From Pholis gunnellus (taxonomy: Eukaryota > Chordata > Actinopteri > Perciformes > Pholidae), in contig OU342811.1 in the NCBI GenBank assembly GCA_910591455.2, forward strand, positions 7,234,947-7,298,946: DNA of 64,000 bases, written 5' to 3'. Below are positions 1-13,002 of the stretch, piece after piece. Numbering within the stretch: position 1 is the stretch's first letter; every line of letters begins with the position of its first letter. Under the pieces are notes generated by a model, which saw nothing but the letters and a program-made list of their open reading frames with translations, ran no database searches and was not told the DNA's origin. The translations under genes and the position numbers were made by a program.

Positions 1-363
1 CTCTCCGTCAGTTGCCATGATTATTTTAAGTGTTATGTCTTTTCTCCTCCTTGATCTGCCTCAATTTGCACTGAGGACGCTTCCTTTCACGCAGGAGGGA
101 CACATATCGACACTCTACATCCTAAATCCTTTTGCCTTCTTTCAGATATTTTTGGAGGTGACTGTACAATCACTTACAGTCTCACATCACTGGCAAAACA
201 TAAATATATAAAACCCATCTTCATCTGCTTCAGGACGGGGAACCTTTTGATACCTCGAAGAAGGGCGGAATATTAATAGTGTGGGAAACAAGTAAACAAG
301 CCTCCAAAACAAGGGACGAAAGAGTACACCCTTACTGGTTGATTACAGCATAATCTTTGAACG

Positions 364-364
<1 letters not shown>
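1..364. other. unique sequence, nothing recognised
   Basis: No gene-like frame, repeat or RNA motif stands out here. It is ordinary AT-rich sequence leading into the TG microsatellite. Confidence 0.5.
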
Positions 365-370
<6 letters not shown>

Positions 371-426
<56 letters not shown>

Positions 427-512
427 CAGGGCCAGGGGGTGGCTGTGTGTGCATGTGTTTGCTTGCATGTGTGTGCTTGCATGTGTGTGTAAAGGTGTGT
501 GTGTGTGTGTGT
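371..512. repeat. (TG)n microsatellite
   Basis: An uninterrupted GT run occupies about 371-425 (roughly 27 units). After a short GC-rich break a degenerate TG tract (TGCATGTG, TGCTTGCA variants) runs to about 512. Open frames on either strand here only read Cys-Val or His-Thr and are artefacts of the repeat. Confidence 0.97.
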
Positions 513-2259
513 AGATGGGAGATGGACAAACCCAGGGGTCCGTTTATCTAAGCTGACAGAAACAATTTACAGCACTGCCAAACGGGGAGCAGGAGCCCCT
601 CACACACAGAGTGAACTGGAGGGGAACCAGGCAGAGAAAGCAGAAACAGTGTGGCATTAAGAAAGAGCCCTGTAACACTCCTGCCGCCACTAATAACACC
701 AGACCGGGGACGGGATTTGGCCCCGGCATTCTTTGGCCATGACAGACGCACTTATCCATGCACTGCTCCATCATTTCATCAATAGCCTTCTCAAAAGAGG
801 TGATGTCTTGGTTCCTGTTTCTTTGCCTTTTAGGACTTCTTACAGAAATGGCATTTCTCTAAATGTTGACCACTGGCCAGGGTGAGTTTTTCTTATTTGT
901 CTGTTAGTGAACAGTCAAACATGTTCTGTAAGGACTGGCTTACAGGACTTCACCTACTCTAAGAGTTACATTTAATCGTTCATCATTTAGTTTCACATTA
1001 TGATAGGAAATGTGTTTAGCATGAAAGCATTTGTGAGCATGGAAGTTAATTATTGACCATGGAACGAGTGTGACATAAATCTCAAAGATCCACTTACTAG
1101 CTTTTAATGAGATTTCAAAGAAAACAATTAAACTATGAGATGCGGCTAAAAGCATAGAAAAAGCTAGTAGGTGGACCTTTGACATTGGATTATTTTTTCC
1201 AAAGCCAGAAATGAACGTCCATGCTCAAATCTTAAACCAACGTGTTGTACAATAACAATACATGAAACCTAAACCTTGAACCTGAAAACTAGACTGCCAG
1301 TCTTTGAGTCGTTATTAACCAAAATATACATTATGCTGATATCAGTTTATCTGCAATAAGCTAATATTATCCTTGAACCAAGACAGAGGTTACGATCTCC
1401 CCCCATTTATAACAACTTAGTGTGCTGCTCAGTGTGATACACATGCAGCTAGGCTAAGCAGTCAGTGTGGAGAAAAAGATAGACCAAAAGATTTGTACAT
1501 AAGAAACATTTCGAGGGTCAACTGCCATGGTGAACAAAACATCTTAACAAAACTGCTTTTCATTTTAGTGACGTTGGCCAATTTACCGACACAATAACTA
1601 GGTTTTAGAGCATGAATACAATGTGTTGGGTTAGTAACTAACGTTTGTAGAGGTGCAGTAGAGCTGTGATGACATATGAAACTCTTGAGACGATTGCACT
1701 TACAGTGTTAAGACTGCTTCAAAAAATGAGCTAAAGATAATGTGAAACACTTTAAAAGCTCTTTGAGTTTCTATCTAGCAGGGAATTTTCTATAAGTAGC
1801 AAATTATGGAGTGGCTTGACGAAATATTGCTCCTCTATGAAATCAAGAGATGCTTAAAGAGCATTTAACTGCTGTTTTGTAACTGGCTTTTCCCCATGTA
1901 TTGTTGTCCATGTATCCGTGTTTTAGATTTTTTGATTTATTTCCATTACCGTGAAATGTAGCAATGTTGCTCAGGACTCAAAGCAGTAGTCTAAACCAAT
2001 ATCCCCCTCACAAACATGGACACATATACACAAACTAATACACACTCACACACAATCATATTTCCTTTTTTTTTTTACAATGTATTGTTATATTGTTGTT
2101 GTTGCTGCTAATCAATAAATATCCTGTGTCGTATATAATATTAAGACATTTTAACACTATTTAGGTGGAGGCTTTAAAAAGCCCAGTGCCTCTACCCGTA
2201 CTGTATATTATTTGTTAAGTTTGAGTATTTTGAATTTGTGCAAACAAAGTTAAAATCAT
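513..2259. other. unique sequence, nothing recognised
   Basis: AT-rich sequence with only short open frames and no recognisable protein motif. A short T run lies near 2066. I see no transposon ends or structural RNA. Confidence 0.45.
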
Positions 2260-2960
2260 TTGATCCCGAGCGGAGCCCAAGTTGGCTCTAGAGGGGGGGG
2301 CGACAGAGTGTACACATGTAATACAAATCACTTCTGAGAACGAATTAAATTATATTTTTTGAATTTCAAAAACCTACGTGACGAAGAAATTCTGATAAAA
2401 TGGACCATGTAACCTATTTTTTTATCACTCAAAAACATATATATACACAAAGTACTACAAGATACTACAAGTACTACCACAATTTCACCTATTTTTCGCC
2501 AGGAGAAGGCGAGTAATGTTCTCCGTTACCGATCCCAGGCGCGACCTACGTCACTTTCACAGCAACCCCGCATGTCCAACCGCACCACGACAACACACTG
2601 CAGCGAACTATAGCCTCCAAACGTCTCTCCGTGAAACCGTTCAAAAGTTACATCGAAGAAGCCACACAAAGCACAACACTACACTGCCACAACATTAGAA
2701 CCGTAGCATACCTTGAGGTAGTTTCCAGGGCGAAAACGGAGAAAAACGAAGGAAATCCGAATGAGCAATGTGTTCCTTAGCTCGCTGTGTTCGTTTGAAA
2801 CCTAAAATGACGATTTTCTGTTCATCTGGCACAAGATGGAGATCAATATGCCGACCGGAGAATCATACAGGGGCTTGGGGCTTGGGGGGTTAGCGCGGCA
2901 CGGTTTGGGCTTTTTAGTGGCTGAAAATTCTGTCAATCACTTAATGGAACACATGGGTGT
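2260..2960. other. locally GC/CpG-richer block of unknown nature
   Basis: Compared with its AT-rich surroundings this block has more GC and many CpG dinucleotides (for example around 2500-2600 and 2700-2900). It includes a TACGTCA CRE-like site near 2547 and a GGGGCTTGGGG tract near 2872. It could be an unclassified repeat or an isolated CpG-rich element. No coding frame above 60 codons is convincing. Confidence 0.25.
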
Positions 2961-3689
2961 GTTCCAACTATCCTCCCGGTTCTAACGAGATGTCACATGA
3001 CAAGGTGGATCCAGCACTGCCTGAGCAAGCGCTCCAGAGACACAGACGAGGAAATTGCATGGAGGAGAGATATGAGAGGTCAAAATGGCTCAAAATGATG
3101 CCAAACAGATGCCAAACAGCTCTGTTATTATAGATTGTACAATATGAGTGATAAACAAAGTGAAATATAGTGAAATATATAGTTATATAGTATATAAAAT
3201 TACAATGGAACAGCTGCAAATCCTGGTTTGAAAATGAGAATTTGGCATGATTTTTCATATACAAACTGCTATAAATTGGGTTTGCTTCACTTTATTTACA
3301 CTAAATCTTTTTTGTGAGGCACCTGCACCGTTTTTGCTATAAATTGGGAATGTTTTTAGGCTTTAGTATGGGTTTTCCAGGGCCTCATTAAAAAAATGTG
3401 CGCTTTCTCTTCAGGCGAACCTGGGAATTTTCCCTGTGTGCTGTGTTCAGTCTTCAGCTACTATTAAACCAGTAACATATACACAATATGTACTCATCTC
3501 ATCAAATCTCTCACAATTCCTAGTGTTATTCAAGCATCCACATTTTTAAAATAGACCTTGTAGTTACAGAATTGTAGTCCCTTTCAGTATGGGTTACAAT
3601 TTTCGAGCAGAGGACTAAAAATAGGCCTAGGGGTTAAAAGGTTTTAAAGTAAACTAAAATAAATAAATAGATAAAGATAAAAATGAATG
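2961..3689. other. unique sequence with a short repeated motif
   Basis: AT-rich. The string GCTATAAATTGGG occurs twice about 70 bp apart (near 3269 and 3338). Nothing else is recognisable. Confidence 0.35.
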
Positions 3690-4318
3690 AGGAGAACACA
3701 GCCCATGGCACTGGGCATCGGTTTGATTATTTTTACTTCACATTCATTTGTCAGAAACCGATATGTATTGATATCAGAAAAATGTATTTTAATATTGTTG
3801 ATTTCACCCAGAGTGGCCAAACTGATACCGACATTGGATATCCCGTCAATACTGACTCAAATAGCTGGACCGGGAATCAGTGACAATGGGACGAATCTAT
3901 TCAATGCAATTCTGTTCTACGTACATTATATACTGCAATCTTAATACTTGTTTTAGTTTGCATTTAAAAGTTAATACTTGTATTTTGTAATTCCTGTTAT
4001 TTTGGAGATTTTTCACCAAGTTGCTGGTGTACATTTTCTTTATTATTAATAATAATAATACAAATATCTAAATAATTCAGTACATTTATATCTATGTATT
4101 TATTTGTTATATTTTGTTTTACAAAGTTAGGAAAGCAATGTTTTAGTCAAGCCTGATGTTAAAAAGAATAATAAAAAAAAGAACATAAAAGAATGATCTC
4201 AGTCAGTTTCACACATTGAGGCCAACAACTTTATTATTAAACACTGGTATTGCATCTGTACTCTGTATCAGCCGATTATCAAAGCCAAGATATCACTACC
4301 GGGACTCAAAACGTGCTT
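3690..4318. mobile_element. possible hAT-like non-autonomous element (decayed)
   Basis: Both sides carry the 'ATCGG / CTGATACCGACATTGG' style sequence typical of an abundant fish hAT-like repeat. On the left are GGGCATCGGTTTGATT and CCAAACTGATACCGACATTG (about 3709-3835). On the right is TATCAGCCGATTATCAAAGC with a following CACTACCGGGACTCAAAA (about 4267-4310). The middle is AT-rich filler. No intact terminal inverted repeat or target duplication can be fixed, so the borders are approximate. The family is recognised from memory only. Confidence 0.35.
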
Positions 4319-5917
4319 ACAGGCTGAGGATTTGGCAAACTAACTGAATTTATTGTAGAGCGAGGAGCTAATTCCATAGCTATGATAGCTGCTTTAAGTG
4401 GCTCCCGGTAGATCAAAAGTTGAATCCCAATGTGTGCGCCAAAAAAAAAAGATTATAATTAAAAGTCACCAGAGAACATGACAGAAACATATTCCAACAG
4501 GATCAGCAAATAAACAAGCTGTTCGTGAGTCGCCATCCAAGCGATGGGTGCACTTACAGTAAAGGCCGGGACCAGCCTCACAGAATAATGAGCAAAACAT
4601 ATATATGGTGAATCGTAGCAGATGCTGGCAAAATATGCATAATTAACACCAACAACAACAGAAGTGCACAATGTCCACTTCTCTTATATCGTCTTCTTGT
4701 GTCACTGACAAACACCCACGCACACAAACCGCGAAGGCAAATAAGCTGCAGCAGCCAATATTAGAGCCTTAATCAGACCTAACCACAGCAGAGAGGACGG
4801 TGGGATAGAACAGACAAGACACAACTGGACTAGTCTTGAATAGTATCAAATACGTTAAAATAGAATTGATTCTGAAATCAACCTATATAATTAACTACAT
4901 ATTTATGCTGCATTGATCAGTAAATCGAGATTTCAGAAATGTATGAATAGTGATTGTATGCCATCACCTGACAGGTGTAGTGTCACATTGCATTGTGGGA
5001 TTGTTTGTGGGAAGCAGCGTGCTCTTCATGCCATGGACTTCACTACGAGCAGTTCAACCTGCTAACTGAACGAAGTGACTGGACACAAACTAGAGAAATA
5101 CTCCTTGTGGTGGGAGGAAGAAACTTTTATCTTTTTTTTTTTCTCTGTATGTAACAAACGACACTTTACGGAGTGTGAGCGGGGTCACTGCAGCCTCTGG
5201 TTACACTGCTCAGAGTAATGGAGAGAAAACAAAAATACTGTCACAGGAGGGTGAAAGGGTCTTTAAGTGGCCATGTCTTTCTCTACCAGTCTCCAAAGCC
5301 TCAAATTGGTGTACACGATTACTCTTAGCTCTCTTAAGAAAAATAAAAAAAAATAAAGAAGAAAGAGGAGCACACTCTGTCTCACAGAGCCGGTCCACTT
5401 TCTGTTGCATAATAACTTGCCGGAGGGAAAACCTGGCTGTGGGAGGTAAAGCTTGGCATTTTAAGATATCCGATTCAACATAAATCTGTACATTTTCTAC
5501 ACGCACACTCATGCTTTGATGTTAATGTGATTATGAGAATGGTGAGATAGAGCCGCTGTATGTCACGTGAACATGTTAATCTAATTATGTTGCTCCAATT
5601 AGGGACCTATTCAAAGTAACAACGCCAGCATTAAGACGTCAAGAGCTGCAGTTTATTGAGCAGTGGGTGGTTGATGCTCTATTCTGAGTCACACCGATCA
5701 TGTCGTTCTCCAAAGTTGTGACACTCGCCCAACGTCCACCAGTCCGTTCATTTTTACAGCTCCTTTTTGCGTCTACATCCATTCTTCTTGCCTCAAGCCT
5801 AGAGACTGAATCATTTCAGGAGAAGCTGCAGGTTGACATATCCCGACAGCTATGCAACAATTATATGACAAATCTATTGAATCAAAAACCGCATTGTGAA
5901 TGATTGAGCGGAAATAT
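4319..5917. other. unique sequence, nothing recognised
   Basis: Contains A- and T-rich runs (about 4441, 5131, 5341) and two overlapping frames of about 100 codons on opposite strands near 5175-5512. These frames have no recognisable motif and are probably chance. Confidence 0.4.
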
Positions 5918-5918
5918 T

Positions 5919-6363
5919 AAAGAGGACATATCATGCTTATTTTCAGGCTCATACTTTTATTCTGGGTTTCTACTAGAACATGTTTAAAGGGCTTTAATGG
6001 TCGAAAACACATTCTTTTTCTGATACTGTCCATCTTAAACTCTGTTGTAGAGCCTGTCTCCTTAAGCCCCTGTCCCTCCCGAAAAAAAAACAAGTCTGCT
6101 CTGATTGGCCTGTGAGAAAACCATGGTGCACCTTGGCAAAGGTATCAAGCAGTGATACTCAGATGGGGTTCGGTATATTCTAATGAGCCTGCATGTGACA
6201 CAGGAAGGGGAGGGAAATCTGAATGGCTTGTTGAATCACATGTTATCAGATCTAGGCAGCCCTCAATTAACAGACTGGGTTGTCTTACTTCACAGTTTGT
6301 GGCTTGGTAGGTACACTAACTAAACAAGCATTGAAAAGGTGAGTTTTTCATGATATGTCCCCT
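5919..6363. mobile_element. MITE with GGACATATCATG inverted ends
   Basis: The left end reads AGAGGACATATCATG and the right end CATGATATGTCCCCT, so the tips are inverted copies with one or two mismatches over about 15 bp. The interior contains stretches I recognise from a very common fish non-autonomous element, such as the text around 5950-5985 (GGGTTTCTACTAGAACATGT) and 6090-6115 (TCTGCTCTGATTGGCC). Length is about 445 bp. No clear target duplication survives, and no transposase is encoded. The superfamily is uncertain. Confidence 0.72.
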
Positions 6364-8079
6364 ATCAGTTCAACTGCAAAGCATTTAAACAGCTTACTGA
6401 AATTCTACTCATAATCAATGTAATGCACACATGATGTGTGTGTACAGTATAATACAATATAAGACAAAACCCCCTTGATGAGTTTGTGTAAATCATTATA
6501 CCTCCTGCACGAAAATGATAACACCTCTGGAGGAGTCAGACCTTCCGTTTCCACTGCAGTAATGGACTGTGGAGCTGTAAAACCTTTTTTTCTCTTGGGA
6601 AGCAGATTCACCATGAATACATTTTGCCATTCAGATGATGAATACAAATGGAATATAGAGAGCTAATATGCAACAGCTGTATATCAAAAACCCCAGGCAG
6701 AATATTGTTGCTGGAGAGGTTTTAGGAACCGCAATCACAGTCACATTCAGAAAATGTGCTGTATATTACATGTGTACATTAGGCAAAACTAATAAAGGCC
6801 ATAGAAGTGTGTAATATGAATACAATCTTCTATTACGTTCTCCATTGTGATAGCGATATACTGAATTACAATATGTTGTACATTTTCTCTGAAATACAAC
6901 TGAGACAGGAAAAATGACCCAACCCAGTATCATACTTTGTTTATATACTAATATCTCGATTTTGAGAGAATTATAATGCCACCCCAAGTGCCTTTTCTCA
7001 ACAAATGAATGAATCCTTAAAAAAATGTCAAAAGCTTCAAGATGAACGTATCAGCTCAGTGCCTAATCATTAAAAAAAAATCATTCTGCAGTGCATTACA
7101 AGTGTGCGGTAAAACAAAAATGAGCTTTTCACCTTGCAGCTGTAGGATAGGGCACTTCCTGAATGCCTGTGGCATTTTACACTGCATGAATGAGCCAAGC
7201 GGCTTGTGTACTTTAGTTAGTTAGTTCTTCCTTACTCAGAGCAGTTAAAATTGGTAGCGACAGCAACAAGTTAGAGGACTGCTTGAATGCCGTCTCTCGG
7301 CTTCGCACACACACGGAGAGTATATGTGCAAAGCTCCGCCCTCCAGTAAAACGTAGAGATGTGAACAGTGGTTTTATTAATTAAGAGCTTTTCCACGAGA
7401 AAAAAGAAGCCCGCTGAAGCTGAAAACGACACTAGGAGTTCGGTGAGAGTTCTGGCTAGGACAGTTTGACAAACAAACAGCTAAACATCAATACAAATGA
7501 ATGTAGCATTAATTACAGGAATGCTGTATTACACTGCATTAGTTTTACTAAGAGCAACCTAATACACTACTGTCACAGCTGAGTCTATACGGATATTATG
7601 CTCAGCAAAATCCAGATGATACTGAATCATATATGTTGGTATGAATATTATATGAATGTATATTGCTCAGCTTTACTTCATAATGATTAACAGAAAGGTA
7701 TATATACATATATATATATATGTATATATATTTATGAACAGCTTCTGAACTCAAACAAATGTGCTGCCGTTTAACCATCTAATAACAATGGAAGGAGAGA
7801 AAATCAATAATCACGCTAATGTTACAATATTTACACGTTTAAATGTTGCACATTTGTGGCCACAGGTGCTGAGCTTTAACACCCACAATTCATGTTATAT
7901 GCTGAGAGATGAAACATGCAAATGAGCCCGTCTTTCCCCTCAGCAAGGCCCTGTGACCTTCATCCCACAAAGCCGCTCACACTCGTGCTTCAATTTGATC
8001 AGGAAATGGTTTATCATGAAGATTTCTTTTTTTAAGAAAAGACTGGAAAAAGACTGCGACTTAAAAATGGAGCAGATGG

Positions 8080-8082
<3 letters not shown>
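6364..8082. other. unique sequence with an AT microsatellite
   Basis: No gene or transposon is recognised. An imperfect (TA)n tract lies at about 7698-7734. A slightly GC-richer patch at 7255-7460 has no assignable identity. Confidence 0.4.
7698..7734. repeat. imperfect (TA)n microsatellite
   Basis: Alternating TA with two interruptions by C or G. Confidence 0.9.
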
Positions 8083-8126
<44 letters not shown>

Positions 8127-8130
8127 AAAA
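8083..8130. repeat. poly-C/poly-A homopolymer pair
   Basis: A run of 34 C is followed directly by 14 A. Such runs are prone to assembly and sequencing length error. Frames crossing it give poly-Pro or poly-Gly and are artefacts. Confidence 0.97.
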
Positions 8131-9540
8131 TCAACGACCTGAATTCCAGAACGGATGAAATTTACAATCATTGTTAATTCTCCCATTTAATTATAGCCCA
8201 CAAAAAGCATCTTGACAGGAAGCTGGGATGAGAAAATCCAGAGCCACTATTGTTTGCTTTGCTGTTTCACAAGAGCCTCAAAGTATCTCAATGTGTCTTT
8301 ACGTCCCAAGTGTTGTGGTAAGATTATCTTTCATGGTAATCGTGTGGGTGCCAGCGGCATGACAGGGAATGTATAGGAAGGCAAGTATTTAATAAAGGAT
8401 TTCTTTTGGCTCTTCATTTCCATTTTTATAACAAGTCATCAGCTTTGCCCCATGTAATGAGGGTATTTACTTCGTACAAAAGAAAACGAAGATTAGAGCA
8501 TCACAGGAAGGGATTATAAAAACCTGAGACCACAAAGACAGCCAATCACTTCCAGAAAATCCCTGAACATCTTCACGCTTTCATCTGCCATTTTTCCTGT
8601 TTACTCTCCACAGCGCTTCATCCCTCTGCGTCTTTGTTTCTCTTGCTCTCACTCAGCACTTTTTTCGTTATTAATGAATACAAATACTATCTGATCCAGT
8701 GAGAGAAAACCATTACACTAAATACTGGTTGTGCAAATATGGGGTTTCCAGTATTTACGCTGTCTGTCACTGATTACTGTGAATTTACTACAAACTAGCG
8801 CGTGAAATACAAAGTCACTGTTACAAAGGACACCACAAAAAGTTTTTAGAAGCGGTGGTAGTAAAATGAAAAATTGCCCCCGAAAATTCTTTTTTTATAT
8901 ATATATATATATGTGTATCCAAGAGAAATAGATGGAGAAAACAACCCCACTGCCTGACTGCATAACCCATCCACAGGCTAAGACAATATCAAGGCAATTT
9001 CAGATCAAATTTAAACTGCCCAATTGTCCCTTTTTCATGAGGCAGATAGAATCTCAGAGCACGGGCCTTGAGAAAAGGTCACAGATAAGAACCGGCACTC
9101 AGATGATACACAGTGAATTGCATGGTAGCAGTGCTAGCTCGGCTTTAAACTTCTTTTTTTTCAGTAGATTGATAAGAGAGAAAAAGCCAATCCACTCTGA
9201 TAAATAAGCTAACTGTGAAAGAAGTAAACATACAAATGAGCACCATGTAGTCTTTTCTGTCATAACAATTCAGAAAGTGACTGAAGTATTAATTTTGTCT
9301 TACTGAAGGGGCAGGGATTATGCATAACAGTCATAAACTGACAAACGTCCTGTCATTTAAGGGGAGCTGCAAGAATATAAACAGGAAAAATAAATAAGAT
9401 ACTACTTGATTGATGTTGGAATAGCAACGTTAGCAGTGGGGAGTAAGTGATTTTTCCAGATAAATTGATAACATTAAATATTACATGGTTTATGAAAGCG
9501 TTTTTGGTATTACACAAGAACAATGAACAAGCCACTTGGA
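8131..9540. other. unique sequence, nothing recognised
   Basis: AT-rich sequence with a short (TA)n tract at about 8895-8912. No repeat end, RNA or coding signal is seen. Confidence 0.4.
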
Positions 9541-9770
9541 TTAAAGTGTAACTTCAGCCCCAGATCTAAGGCCAAGTCCACCCACTGCATAATTTCCCAA
9601 AAAGCAAAAAAGTGGCCGAGTGGCTGAGAGATGAAGCCACGCCCATTTCCATATGACGAAAGCTTCAACGCAGCGTCGACACACGACAGTGTCCTGATGA
9701 CAGCAACTATAGTTGCGTGGACAATAACAATATGGCAAACTCACTCATTTGTTGCTGCTAGTTTGAATTA
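9541..9770. repeat. possible dispersed fish repeat
   Basis: The stretch beginning TTAAAGTGTAACTTCAGCCC and containing GTGGCTGAGTGGCTGAG-like text and GAAGCCACGCCC resembles a dispersed repeat I have seen in fish sequence. No inverted ends were found, so neither family nor borders can be fixed. Confidence 0.3.
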
Positions 9771-11147
9771 TTTGTATCGAATGTGTGATTAATTGACCTC
9801 TTTTTTTTTTACATTTTATTATCACAATCTCATTCACAAGCTCATCTCACAAAATAGACGTTAAGGTAAAAGCAGTGAAAGCTGGTCGATGACATTACCA
9901 CAGATAACGGACATTTCAAAATGTTGCTCTGCTTTCTGTTTTTATGACGGTGGTCTGTCCTTGGTTGTTCCGAGTTGAGTATTTTGTTGAAGTACTGTCA
10001 GCATCTTGCGGGACAGGTTTTTATTCTATTACGCACATCTGACACATTAGTTATTCACTTACTTTATTCTTGCTTAGTGTTGAACATTGTTGACCATAAT
10101 TAGCGATTCCACTTGGGACAGCATGTGGCCTTAAATCTTTACTTCCATTCCAATCATTGCAAGAGACACACATCTTATATTTGAATGAGGAGTGAAATTG
10201 GTTTAACAGATACAGTTAATAATAAATAATTTTTTTCCTTAAAATCTTGCTAAAACCACCCACACGCTTAGTGGACACCACGGCGTCTTCAAAATGTGTG
10301 TGAAATGAGGGGATATGTTTAACAGGGGTACGGGGCAGTGGAAGGGGCCAATGCTCTGTTCATTGGAATTGACAACAGCGCTCTCAGGAAATTGTTAACT
10401 GGTATGTTCAAACATATCACAGGCTTTTGCACGACGTGTGCTGTACATCAAAATATACAGTGGCTTAATTTTGAGATTCTTCATATATTGATCCACTTCT
10501 TCTTTCAATCATAGAAATGATGGCAGGTGTTGAGGCAAAGTTCTCTAAGAGAGGAGTACAGGGAAAACCCTGCAGAGTTCAATCACAGACTACCATAGAG
10601 AGGATTTTGACTATGTCACATTCATGTGGACATTATTTATTGTCTACAGGATTGCTGTCAGCATTCTGCAAGGTGGTCCTAACTTTTTCCAAGAGCGGCG
10701 CCATGGCTACATCACCACTGGGGAGATGACAGAGAGACGATTTCCAAAAATAATGTGACTGATCCAGAGCTTAGACAGCTCTTGGAAGACTTTCCTCTTG
10801 CTCAGATGCTCCTTTATTTTGCATGAAGTTGGTTTCATGCAATTTGGTTGACAGTAGTGCTATAACAATAGATGGATCTGGATTGATATATTGATTCAAT
10901 AATCAATGTTCCAATACCATCAATGCAAAGTGAAAACATGATACATATCTTTAAGATCTTTAACGTCTTTATTTGAAATTCAAAGGCCCCATCTGTCATC
11001 AATTTACATCCAAGTCCTTCCTGCAGAGCCCAGTGAGAAAACTGTCAAATCATATTTTTGTTGCTTTTTTGTGAGTTGATATAAATGTAACGGATTTTGT
11101 AAAATGGGCATATGGTATTGACTCATATTAATCGCAGGCCCCTGAAT
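9771..11147. other. mostly unique, with a possible dispersed repeat at 10869-11090
   Basis: About 10869-11090 (GATATATTGATTCAATAATC, then ATCTTTATTTGAAATTCAAA and CATCAATTTACATCC) resembles a dispersed fish repeat. The rest holds only short frames without motifs. Confidence 0.3.
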
Positions 11148-11750
11148 TGTTCACTAACAAGGACCACGCCAATAACAGTATGAGTTTCGAGAGGTTTATT
11201 GCATAACGGAATGATTGTTAGATTAGGAAGCGGAAGGGGTAAAGGGTAGAGGGATGAAGGGGAGTAGGGTAGAGGGATGATGGGATGTGGGGTAGGGATG
11301 AAGAGATGAAGGGATGTGGGGTAGGGGTTGAGGTAGAGGGATGTAGGGGTATAGGGTAGAGGGATGAAGGGATGTAGGGTAGGGATGCAGAGATGAAGGG
11401 ATGTAAGGAAGAAGAACTGAGGAGGGTTTGTAGAAAGGAGGTTAGGTGATCGATGGGGGACCGCTGGTGTCCCATTGGTGTCCCGTTGGTGTCCGGTGGC
11501 TGGCAAGAACAGGGGGAACGGAGATGTTGGATGGGGGCTATCTCTTCGGAAGCTCTGGCGGTGCAGAGTCCCCTGTTGTTCCTGTAAGAGAGAGAGAGAA
11601 AATAGGAAAACAAAACGGGGTTGGGGGGAGGGATGAGAGAACAGAGTCGAAGAGGAAGTGAACGGGTTCGTTGAGCTTAAATACTTGTGCGGGGGAAATG
11701 AGCAGAGTTCTGGGCGTGGTCCTGTTCCTGAACAAAGTTTATAAAACTAC
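11148..11750. repeat. GGGTAGAGGGATGAAGGGATGT minisatellite, possibly inside an LTR-like unit
   Basis: About 11221-11415 is a degenerate purine-rich tandem array with a unit near 20-30 bp (GGGTAGAGGGATGA, AGGGATGTGGGGTAGG variants). On the minus strand it reads Pro/Ser/Leu/Tyr-rich frames that are repeat artefacts. The flanks show minus-strand AATAAA (about 11198-11203), then about 50 bp to a GTTAGTGAACA terminus at 11148. This is reminiscent of the R-U5 end of an LTR. No matching TG start, primer site or second LTR was found, so the LTR idea is weak. Confidence 0.6.
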
Positions 11751-12744
11751 ATAAATCGTGGCATACTTTGTGACATCAATAAATATGGTATCCTTTTCCA
11801 AAGAATCCATATATGGTACCATATTGAAAATGCATTTACACCACTAGTTGACAGAGAACGCTCTGTAGAAATGTATTTATAAATTCTCATGTTCCCATTG
11901 ACCTCATTAAAGGTGATATATACAAGACTCGGAGCATTTGTATGTCCTCTAAACGACTCTCAATATGGCGACAGCATTAGTGGTGCGGACAGCGCTTACA
12001 GTGCAAACGACAGCAAAAGTTCTGGCAGAGCTAACAGTGTTCACCTGAGGGGGAGGCAGAGAGTGGGTATCAGCTGTTACCGCTCTATGAGCGCAGTGCA
12101 GAGCGACGGCCATGAGCTAACCAGTGGGCCACGATCCCATGCACTAGAAGGCATGAGCGGCTGGCCCAGGCTATGTCAACAAAGCAAGGAGAAGCTGGGA
12201 TTACAACACACACAGAGGGAGAGCGACTTCATTCTGTGCTCAGGCAGACATTTCTCCACTATATCTTTACACAGCAAATAGTAATATGCTGCTATATTAA
12301 TGCTCTGAATATTGCCTAGAGCGCTTTTAATGATACTGCTTCCATTTGCAAAGGTTGAGATGGCTGAATGTGAAACTCTGCTCAACCTCCTTGACCGAAT
12401 TGCATGCAGGTACAGTGGTCCTATAACACAGTTTAATTTTAATGATGTCATTTTCATTTTTACACCCTGTCATCCTTTCTCATTTTTTTCCTCAAACACC
12501 TTTTAATAATTGCTTACATCAATTCTGCTGCAGCAGAAGCTGTATATGTTGTGCGTGATATGATTGTAGCAACCACACAACTTCCGGCAGCTGCTCATTC
12601 CTGGCCATTAGGGAAAGGCCAGTATTAAGTCATAAAATGCATTAATCTCATAGCTTAAGGCCAACATCACATATGACAATACATGTCTATGTTCAAAATG
12701 AGAATGTTGAAGGTCCAGAAAAAATACATGTTGAGAGCAACATC
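11751..12744. other. unique sequence, nothing recognised
   Basis: A 130-codon plus-strand frame at 11889-12281 has no recognisable domain, signal peptide or repeat, and is not supported as a gene. Confidence 0.35.
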
Positions 12745-13002
12745 ACTGTACCAGTCAAACGCTTGGACACAGGTTTTCGTCTTAAAGACCTTTTGATGTA
12801 TAGGCTTATGTTTAAATGCTTGAAAGGTGTTTCTTAGACACATATAAATAGCATAGTTACTGCCAATAATAATAATACATTTGAAATCCCCCATATTTCA
12901 TAGTTTGCACGTCTTTATTATTCGAAATCGTGGAAAACAGTAAAACATAAAGACCAGCCCTTCTCTGAGTAGGTGTGTTCAAAATGTTGACTGGCACTAT
13001 AT
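12745..13002. mobile_element. Tc1/mariner-type MITE
   Basis: The left end (CTGTACCAGTCAAACGCTTG, then GACACAGG) and the inverse of the right end (ATAGTGCCAGTCAACATTTT, then GAACACACCT) match as imperfect inverted repeats. Both match the well-known fish Tc1-like tips that read 'CCAGTCAAAAGTTTGGACACACCT'. The interior near 12935-12965 (AAAACATAAAGACCAGCCCT) also fits. It is about 258 bp, non-autonomous and diverged. A TA target duplication is not clearly preserved. Confidence 0.8.

Noticed and set aside
273..551. Overlapping frames rich in His-Thr or Cys-Val around 273-551
   Set aside because: They are translations of the TG/CA microsatellite and nothing else.
7940..8177. Poly-Gly or poly-Pro containing frames
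   Set aside because: Produced by the 34-C and 14-A homopolymers; no domain on either side.
11123..11613. Two long Pro/Ser/Leu/His-rich minus-strand frames (127 and 131 codons)
   Set aside because: They translate the purine-rich minisatellite in two frames; no conserved motif.
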